The notes under the pieces were generated by a model. The model saw only the letters and a list, made by a program, of their open reading frames with translations. It was not told the origin of the DNA and did no database searches. A DNA stretch of 64,000 bases from Grammothele lineata (Eukaryota > Basidiomycota > Agaricomycetes > Polyporales > Polyporaceae). Position numbers and translations under genes: made by a program. The DNA is taken from NCBI GenBank assembly GCA_002150815.3, contig NDFF03000109.1:124001-188000 (forward strand). Direction: 5' to 3'. Shown one piece after another: positions 57,201 to 64,000 of this stretch. Each line of letters begins with the position of its first letter. Position 1 is the first letter of the stretch.

Positions 57201-60200
57201 AAAAAAAGCGCCCAAAGCGCGCGCAGGGGGCGGGAGGGCGCGCGCGGGGGGCGGGAGGCGCGGGAGGGTGCGCGGGATTGATGGGATGGTGCCGGGAATA
57301 GGCGGGGCACTGCTGGGAACCCCGGAAAACCCGGAGATAAGATTCTGGGCTGTTATCTGTTGAGATAAGCTAATCTGCACTGCCCAGGCATTGATAATGG
57401 GCCCCCGGAGGTCACCTACCGCATTTGGGGGGTTGATCCCGGATCACTCGGAGCTTCATGATGCATCAGAAAGCTTGCCCAGTCCAGTTGCATAACGGGA
57501 CAGGGGGTTAGCCAGCACTTGATGTATCAGGTCTACAACAGTTGGTGCCTGCGGTTGTCCCGATTCGGGAATAACTGCGCGTCGTTGGGCTCATAACGGC
57601 GAAGTAGGCTGGCATGGAACGTCGGATGGACTCGTCGCCTTTTGAGATCAGCGGGGAGTTCCAGAGTGTACGTCGATGAGCTGGGATGGGATGGGATGAC
57701 TTTGTACGGTCCCACGAATTTGGGAGCAAGTTTCCGCGCGCGCCCCTTGGGTAGTGATAGATTCTTCGTAGAGAGGTAGGCGAGCTCCCCAACCTCCAAT
57801 GGTCGGGGTTCATCTGAACGTCGTTTGTTGGCGTGGTGAGTGGACACTACTCGCGCCTCGATCAGCGCGTCATGTGCCTGTTCCAGATTCCACCGGGCGC
57901 GTTCTGCAAAAGCCTGCGCGCCGGGGAACGACTTGTCTCCGAGGGGAAAGGCGCTCAGGCGCGGAGAGTATCCATGGTTCAGCTCGAACGGCGCGAATCC
58001 CGTGGAGGAGCTCACACTCGAATTGAGTGCGAACTCGACCAGCGGCAGTTGATCCAGCCAGTCGGACTGGTCCGGGCGGACTATAGTACGCAAAATCTGA
58101 CCTACACTGCGCACGGCTCGCTCTGATGCTCCGTCGGTTTGGGGGTGGAAGGAAGTTGACATGAGGAGCTTCGTGCCGAGTAGTCGCTGAACCTCGCGCC
58201 AGAAGCGGGAGGTAAACTTTGAGTCGCGGTCGGACACGATAGATTCCGGTATTCCATGCAGGCGGACATATTCTCTGATGTAGATTGCGGCGAGTTCACT
58301 AGCGGTGTTGGAAACCTTGCACGGTACGAGGTGGATCATGCCTGTAAGTCTGCAGATAATGACCCATACGTAGTTGAAGCCGTCCACATCCGGGAATGGG
58401 CCTACGAAGTCCATGCCGATGGATTGGAAGGGGAAGAGCGGGATGGGTAGCGAGTGCAGTAGCCCTGCCGGTCGCTTCGAGTCGGTTTTGGACATCTGAC
58501 AAGCGGCGCACGTAGTGCAAAATTTGTGTACGTCCGCCGACAAGTGGGGCCACCATACCCATCGTCGAAGGTATTCGGCGGTTTTTCTGGGGCCGAGATG
58601 ACCGATGGTTGAGTGCGCGATGTCGATGACAATTTCGGTGAGTCGCCGCTTATTCTTCAGGCGCGTCCGGGGCACGCAGAGGCAGTCGTGTCCGAGACGC
58701 GAGTTGAGGTATAGATAGCCGTCGTCCATTCGGAAGCGTGGGTAAGCCTTCGGATGTCCGAGGACCTTATTGAAGGTTGCATCGTCTTCGTACCCTCGTC
58801 GTATAGCCGAGAAGAGCTCGGAGTTGGACTGCAGTAGTCCCTCCAGCGGGGGGCCATCCTGAAGCGCGTCGTGGACGCATGGTTCGTATCGTTCGTCCGC
58901 GAGAGGTGTCGCCACGCTCGGGACGCGGAGCGACGACGGTGCTTCTGGTATTAATGAGTCGGGGATCTCGGTGTCGCGCCCACGTGACCGCGTCGCGCGC
59001 GGTCGCGCGTGCTTCCGCAACACCTCAGCTTCCTCTTCTCGCGCCTCGCTCTTGTCGCGCAGGGGTTCTCCTTTTCGTCGGACGGGGAATGGTTCAATGT
59101 TGTTTGGGTCAGCCTTCTTGGGACGCGGGTTCGAACGCAGTTGCATCGCGTTGAGGCGTGCTCGATGAGCGCGGTGCATTTGGTGGAACTCGGTGGCGCG
59201 CTCGTCTGGTAAGTCGTCCATTTGAGGGTCTAACCGCACGTCGGCATTCACGTAGTCGGATGGGGAGTATTCATCGTCCAGGCGGTCATTCTCGTAATAG
59301 CGAGAAAGGCAGTCTGCGACTTTGTTTTCAACTCCGTCGACGTGCATTATATCCGCGTTGAAGCCATCGAAGTATTGCGTCCATCGCAGGAGTCGGGCAT
59401 GTCTCGTCTCGCGTGCTGCAGTGCGCATCTTGGTCAGCGCGGCATGGTCCGTGGCAACGGTGAACTTAAGGCCACGCAATCGATCGTCCCATTTCTGCAA
59501 GGCCTCCATCACACCTAGTGCCTCTTGCTCGTAGGTGTGATAGGAACGTTGAGCGGACGTGAATTTCTTGGACATGAATCCTGCGGGGCGGCAAGTTCTC
59601 CAGTCCGGGCCCTGACCGTACATGGCACCGACGCCGTAAGCGGAGGCGTCGGTAACTACCCAGATGGGGTCAGGACTCTTGGGATCGATAGGCTTGAGGA
59701 TCGGGGTTTTCGATACGACGGCCTTGATCCTGTCGAGGCATGCTTGATGAAGAGGACGCCACTGGAAGGGACGACCTCCCTTGCAGATCGACTTCAGGGG
59801 CGAGGTGTAGGCCGAGATATCCGGGAGAAAATGGGCTAGGTATTGGACAAGACCGAGGAACCTCTGCACCTCTTCTAGCGATCGCATAGGACGCCAGTCA
59901 CGGATTCGCGAAAGTTTGTTGGAGTCGGCATGAAGTCCTCGGTCGTCGATGATATGCCCTAGGCAATCCATACTGTTAGAATAGAGGTCGAGCTTCGACC
60001 GGCTGATGAAAAGTTGTTGCTCTCGAAGGCGGTCGAATACGCGTCTAAGATGCTCTTCGTGTTCTTCGATTGAATCGGAGTACACGAAGATGTCATCGAG
60101 GTACACGTGCACAAATTCGCCTATGAATTCCCGAAATACCCATGTCATGAGTCGTTGGAAAGTGCTGGGCGCGTTGCAATCGCCCTGTTGCATGACGTGC

Positions 60201-61141
60201 GAAACCGCTGTCCCGTAGATGGTGGAGAAGGCGGTTTTCCATATGTCTTGCACGTCGATGCGGATCTGTTCATAGGCGTCCGACATGTCGATCTTGGAGC
60301 GAAATCGAGCTCGAGCGACGTCGTTCCGTATATTCTCTTGATCGGGGAATGGCGTGACGTCCTTGATGGTGTTCTCGTTCCGCTGCCGGGCGTCGATGAC
60401 AGTACGTAGTTTCCCATTCTTCTTTCTGACGCAAAGAAGGGGAGCGGCTTGGGTTACCGGTTTCATTTCCCACCATCCTGCCGCAATGTACGTGTCGACT
60501 TTCTCTTTCAATTCCGAACGCAGCGCGTCCGGACATCGTGGGTGGTGGTATCGGTACTGTTTCTGCTCGTCGATGAGCGGTATGCGGTGATTCACTTCTC
60601 GCCAAGGCGGGAGTTTGGCAGGGATAGGGCCGGTAAGGTCAGATGTCTTTGCGAACCACGCGTCACGTAGGCGAGGGATGTCTGCCGGTGCGAGTTGAGG
60701 GTCCATTCGTTGGAGGTACGCGATCGTCTCCTTTTCCATGGTTTCATTTATTCCATACGGGTCTTCTCGTCCGAGCCGGTCGCGAGCCATTCCGACACTC
60801 GAGTGAAGGGTAATCCTATCCTTGAACGTCAATCCAGGGATAGGATTGCCTTTTCCTCGCCGCGGAGGGGCGGACCGAGTATCTCGGTTGTAGTCCGAGT
60901 CGAGGTAGTCGAATCGTACAGTACGCTTCGAGGGGCGCGCTGCCCGTGGGATAGAGCTTTTATTGGGAGAAGTCCTAGTTTTGTCTTCGGACGGGGCGGC
61001 TCGTGATGGAGCGGTCGCGTCTTCGAGAATGTGGTCGTGTGAATGGGGTAACCATTGTCGTGTTGCATGTAGCCGGACCTCCTCGTCTTCGTCCTCTTCG
61101 ACCGTCGCTGGGGGCGGGGTCTGGCGTGGAGGAGGAGACCG
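54221..61141 (-). CDS. pol: Gypsy pol: reverse transcriptase, RNase H, integrase, chromodomain (split by an insert)
   Basis: Parts are 61141-57548 and 54550-54221. With the foldback element and one target copy removed, the frame runs 1307 residues from the codon after the gag UGA. Domains in order: a leader; RT with YLDD (HVYLDDIFVY); RNase H (VVTDASAYGVGAM, EQEAL, TDHAAL); integrase with the HHCC zinc finger (HLGPRKT ... CTTCAACQ) and D-D-E residues (GMDFVGPF, VSDRDSKF, HPQTDGASERAV); a GPY/F-like segment (KFVGPYKV); then, beyond the insert, a chromodomain (HDWLVDEIIGHRW). There is no ATG near its start. The first Met-like codons are TTG, so expression must come from readthrough of the UGA or a comparable event. 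As it stands the insert truncates the chromodomain. Confidence 0.92.
54558..57547. mobile_element. Foldback element Y, 2990 bp, 7-bp target duplication
   Basis: A close relative of element X in the same layout: ends CAGCAGCTGTTGTAG and CAACAGTTGGTG, arms about 900 bp (54558 to about 55470 and about 56660-57547), interior homologous to that of X in the same orientation. CCTGCGG is duplicated exactly at 54551-54557 and 57548-57554. No transposase is present. It interrupts pol between the integrase C-terminus and the chromodomain. Confidence 0.85.
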
Positions 61142-61147
61142 TCAATC
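61139..61147 (-). promoter_or_regulatory. Candidate UGA readthrough site between gag-protease and pol
   Basis: On the minus strand the sequence is GAT-UGA-CGG. UGA followed by CGG is one of the known leaky stop contexts used in some plant viruses. No other stop separates gag from pol, and pol lacks its own ATG. Confidence 0.6.
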
Positions 61148-63999
61148 TTTGGAGGGCGCGTCGGGGGGAGCGACTGCGGCCTGGGAGGAGCTCCGGATCC
61201 TGTCCTTCTTTCGGTCGACCCTGAACTGGATATCCTGGTCATAGTCAAAAGCCGCGATCCGTTGTCCTCTAATTTCGATGCACCGGTTGTCGAAGTCGAG
61301 GCGGACACCATGCTTGTTCATGAACGGAGTTCCGATGACACAGTCATATCGATCTAGGTTGACCAAATCGAAGTACACGTCTTCCGTTATGGGACCAAGC
61401 TTGACTGGTACCCGTGTGCCGAAGTTAATCTTGGAACGGCTGCCTGAACAGCCGAGTTGAAGGGTAACTTGCTCGTCGAGAACGATTCGTTTTGCCTTGG
61501 TCGTGTGGGCAAATTCGGGGGTGAGGGAGTCTGTCGTGCTGCCACTGTCGAATAGCGTATATGCGTCGGTCCCGTTAACATTGACCAGCGCGCATAAGGC
61601 TGCCTGCTCGTCCCTGCTTCGTTGGGGCTGGATGGTCGGTGGCGTAGAATCTCTCCGTCGTACCGTTGCAGAGTACGCGCGCATGGCGTGTACTCTAACC
61701 GTCGGGCCTTCATCGTCGAATTCAGGGTCGAGTGGATGCATTAGGTGAGCTCGGACGGTATAACCGTCGTCGTTATCATTGTCCTGAGGCTGCCTCTCCC
61801 TCTCCGGTTCGCCTTCATCAGCGGACTCATATTGAGACCCGCCCCAACCTTCCTCCTCGGACTCATCGGTTTCGGTTTCCACCCGTTGAGCGTGGAAGCG
61901 TGGTCGGGCTCTAGATGCGGATTGCGTCTCCGCGAACTTGGGGCAAACGGGGTCGTTCTTAAAGTGGCCGGTTTGGCCGCACGCGTAGCAGGCGTCGCTC
62001 GCTGCACCCTTCGCACCAGGCGTAGGGGGCCGGGCCGCAACACTCTTCAAATTGTGCGGTTGTTTGAATGGGGATGGGGAACGCCCCCGCGAGTGGCTGC
62101 GATGTGCGTCGCGGCGATCGCGGCGATGTAGTGCTCCTGAATCGCGGTCCCGTGACCGAGGGAACGATGATTCGCGACCCCGTGATCGTGAAGTCTTGCG
62201 CGTAGCGCGCGCGCGGGGTTCGCGTTCGCGGTCGCGGGGCTCGCGATCGCGATCGCGGTCGCTGCTTTTGTGGCTTGCGAGGGTGGAGATCGTACATTTG
62301 CTTCCATCGGTGGCTTCCTCCACTTGACGGGCATTGTCCACGATTTGCTCCCATGTACAGTACTCCGGGTTGATGCCGCGAGCAATCCGCAACACCAAAC
62401 TAATGGACTCTGGGAGCCCGTTGAATAGTCGGCGTCGCATTTCGTACGTGGTGGGGTGTTCGATCATGTACGATGCGCGTCGCTTGAGATCAGCAGCAAA
62501 GGATTCCACTCCTCGCTTGGCGGAGTAGTAACAGCGATCGAAGTCGTCCGTCGCTCGGGCCGCTGTGCTAGAGTGTACGAAATGAACGTGCATCATGCAC
62601 ATGGCCTCTTCAAATGAGTAGGTTCGCGCGTTATTGGGGTTGTCGATCGTGTCCACAAACCACTGCAACGCACGCCCCTCGAGTATAGTCCGAATGTATT
62701 TGACGCGGTGTTGGTCCGTGTCTGGTCCGCAGAGGTTGTACGCGCGCAGCCACCCTAGCGCTTTGTCCAGCCACAAGTAGAATACTTGGTGGTCATCCGC
62801 CCCTTGATACTTGTCCGGTAACTCGATCTTGGGTGTCTTCACGCCGGGGGGAAGCGGTGGCATCGCAGTACCGACTTTATGCTCTATGTTCAGCACGATC
62901 TTAGAAAGTAACCCGTCGAGGTGAGGATTGGTACGTCGCGTTGCCTCCGACTCACGGATGCCCAGGGCTGACTGGACCACGTTTACCGGCTGGCCATCTT
63001 CATAGTACGGGCGAGGTGCGCCCGCGCGTGGAGCCGCTTGGGATACTGACTGAGTATAGGCGTCGGGGTGAAAACGTACACTTGGGGCAGTAGGAGCCGC
63101 GTACGGGTCCGGTCGAGGTGGTGCCTCCCTCGTCCGGATTTCGTCGCGCACGGCTCGGTTGAACTGGTCTTCGAGGATGGAATTGTACGTCGACCTGTAT
63201 TCCACATATCGGTCTGGCGATTCGGTAGCCCTGAGTTCGGTGCGTTCTGGGGGCGAGAGATGATCATGCGAGGACTTCGGTTCACTTTGAAGCGAGCGTG
63301 CCGAAGTCCTCTCTGATAATGTATTACGAAGGCTATCTACGACTGGGTACATGGCGTGAGTAACGCGCTCCATCTGCCGTACCTCGCGGTTTACTCGCGC
63401 GTCGTAATCGTCGAGGCGCTCGTCAGGGCGGCGGTCTCGGGCTTCACGACGCTCGGGTTCACCTCCCATGGGTGGTAGGGGGATGCGGCGATTCGGGTCC
63501 TGGGGCACCTCCATCGTCTTGCGTACGGTCCGTAGGCATTGTTGGCTACTCGCTCGCGTAGGTGGCGCTATGCCCGGGGAAGGACGCGTGGACGGTGGGG
63601 GTACACTCGGAGCAGACCTCGCGGGTGCCACCGCCGTTTCAGCGAACCCAGGGAGGCCCAAGTTGGTGCGGGCCATCGATAGGGTCGCTTCCGCGTCGCG
63701 CACCGTTTGTAGGTTGTCTTGTAGGGCGCGATTGGTACGTTCTCGCACCGCGGCGAGTTCGTTGAGAAAGTCTTGCTTCTGCTCGTTGATGGCGCGAGAA
63801 AGCGCGTCGAGTTGACCGTATTGGTTCGCGATGTTGTGTTCCATCGCGTTGAAGTGCGCGGCGCCATAACGGCGTTCAATGTCTCGGGCCGCGGCTAAGT
63901 GGGCGTCCAATTGATGTTGTCGCGCGTCCAGGGCTCCGTGGATTGCGCCGAATTGCGTATTGAGCGCGAGTGACGCGAACTCGCTCGCTGACCGCACCG
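61142..63999 (-). CDS. gag: Gypsy gag-protease, 5' end beyond the window
   Basis: Open for about 952 codons up to the right edge. The first codon in view is not an ATG, so the start lies outside the window. Features in order: a coiled-coil-like N-terminus, a capsid domain (FYLWLDKALGWLRAYNL ... RTILEGRALQWFVDT), an Arg/Asp/Ser-rich tract (RDRDREPRDRERE), a fungal-type CCHC knuckle (CYACGQTGHFKNDPVC), and an aspartic protease (LFDSGSTTDSL with a later VIGTPFM). It ends at UGA 61144-61142, after which the same frame is open into pol. Confidence 0.9.
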   Translation of the reverse strand, partial: VRSASEFASLALNTQFGAIHGALDARQHQLDAHLAAARDIERRYGAAHFNAMEHNIANQYGQLDALSRAINEQKQDFLNELAAVRERTNRALQDNLQTVRDAEATLSMARTNLGLPGFAETAVAPARSAPSVPPPSTRPSPGIAPPTRASSQQCLRTVRKTMEVPQDPNRRIPLPPMGGEPERREARDRRPDERLDDYDARVNREVRQMERVTHAMYPVVDSLRNTLSERTSARSLQSEPKSSHDHLSPPERTELRATESPDRYVEYRSTYNSILEDQFNRAVRDEIRTREAPPRPDPYAAPTAPSVRFHPDAYTQSVSQAAPRAGAPRPYYEDGQPVNVVQSALGIRESEATRRTNPHLDGLLSKIVLNIEHKVGTAMPPLPPGVKTPKIELPDKYQGADDHQVFYLWLDKALGWLRAYNLCGPDTDQHRVKYIRTILEGRALQWFVDTIDNPNNARTYSFEEAMCMMHVHFVHSSTAARATDDFDRCYYSAKRGVESFAADLKRRASYMIEHPTTYEMRRRLFNGLPESISLVLRIARGINPEYCTWEQIVDNARQVEEATDGSKCTISTLASHKSSDRDRDREPRDREREPRARATRKTSRSRGRESSFPRSRDRDSGALHRRDRRDAHRSHSRGRSPSPFKQPHNLKSVAARPPTPGAKGAASDACYACGQTGHFKNDPVCPKFAETQSASRARPRFHAQRVETETDESEEEGWGGSQYESADEGEPERERQPQDNDNDDGYTVRAHLMHPLDPEFDDEGPTVRVHAMRAYSATVRRRDSTPPTIQPQRSRDEQAALCALVNVNGTDAYTLFDSGSTTDSLTPEFAHTTKAKRIVLDEQVTLQLGCSGSRSKINFGTRVPVKLGPITEDVYFDLVNLDRYDCVIGTPFMNKHGVRLDFDNRCIEIRGQRIAAFDYDQDIQFRVDRKKDRIRSSSQAAVAPPDAPSKD

Positions 64000-64000
64000 C

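Larger units (their letters stand above)
47733..64000 (-). mobile_element. Ty3/Gypsy chromodomain retrotransposon, 5' end beyond the window
   Basis: Order on the minus strand: gag-protease, UGA, RT-RNaseH-integrase-chromodomain, a third ORF, LTR. The domain order (integrase last) defines Ty3/Gypsy, and the chromodomain places it with chromoviruses. Two foldback elements are inserted, in pol and in ORF3. The body is GC-rich and its frames are otherwise intact, so it is a young copy compared with the repeats to its left. Confidence 0.9.

Noticed and set aside
1..64000. CRISPR array, bacterial operons, rRNA genes or a functional tRNA
   Set aside because: The sequence is clearly eukaryotic, and no regularly spaced repeats or rRNA signatures were seen.

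Overview
The window reads as the nuclear genome of a basidiomycete fungus, most likely an Agaricomycete. The support is short introns of 45-65 bp with GT..AG ends, intron-dense genes with tiny exons, F-box/LRR-type gene families, a fungal TET/JBP-type dioxygenase, and a dense load of Helitron, Ty3/Gypsy, Copia-like and Tad-like LINE sequence. The species cannot be named from what I can see.

The main observation is that bases 3761-36080 look like one giant rolling-circle transposon of about 32.3 kb (Helentron/Helitron2 type), read on the minus strand. Both ends carry the same 16-bp inverted motif (3791-3806 and 36065-36080). It is terminal at the 5' end and sits about 30 bp inside the 3' end, followed by a small hairpin. 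The element sits between two A bases (TT on its own strand). It splits an older 2.1-kb repeat whose halves (2308-3760 and 36081-36729) rejoin to full length. Inside it, in minus-strand order from the 5' end, are: two F-box-like genes (35916-34792 and 34561-33407); an RPA3-type single-strand DNA-binding protein (32675-33242); three paralogous F-box/LRR-like genes (30524-32479, 25953-27996, 23615-25604) interrupted by a 2.1-kb non-autonomous relative; a 1.5-kb GC-rich palindrome (21517-23042); a 12-exon TET/JBP DNA dioxygenase gene (20846-17907); an unknown 6-exon gene (16538-17763); an unknown 24-exon gene with alternating acidic and basic stretches (15847-12491); and the Rep-helicase-cysteine protease transposase (11860-3873), whose stop lies about 110 bp from the 3' end.

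Four further copies or fragments of the short non-autonomous relative (HINE-like) share the ends and the T^T target. From 36.7 to 47.7 kb the region is repeat debris: a tRNA-like/SINE-like stretch, two such elements, a decayed Copia-type gag, a decayed zinc-knuckle gag with CAG-to-TAG type stops, a truncated LINE reverse transcriptase, and a 0.45-kb inverted-repeat element.

From about 47.7 kb to the right edge lies a Ty3/Gypsy chromodomain retrotransposon on the minus strand. It has gag-protease, then a single in-frame UGA in a UGA-CGG context, then RT-RNaseH-integrase-chromodomain, then a third ORF downstream of pol. Two related 3.0-kb foldback elements (48909-51877 and 54558-57547), each with arms of about 0.9 kb and a perfect 7-bp target duplication, interrupt ORF3 and pol. 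Removing each one with one copy of its duplication restores the reading frame.

Taken together, the Helentron has the features of a self-mobilising unit: endonuclease/helicase, an ssDNA-binding protein, a possible DNA-base-modifying enzyme and a set of possible ubiquitin-ligase adaptors. The shared function is inference. Its enclosure within one pair of element ends is seen in the sequence.
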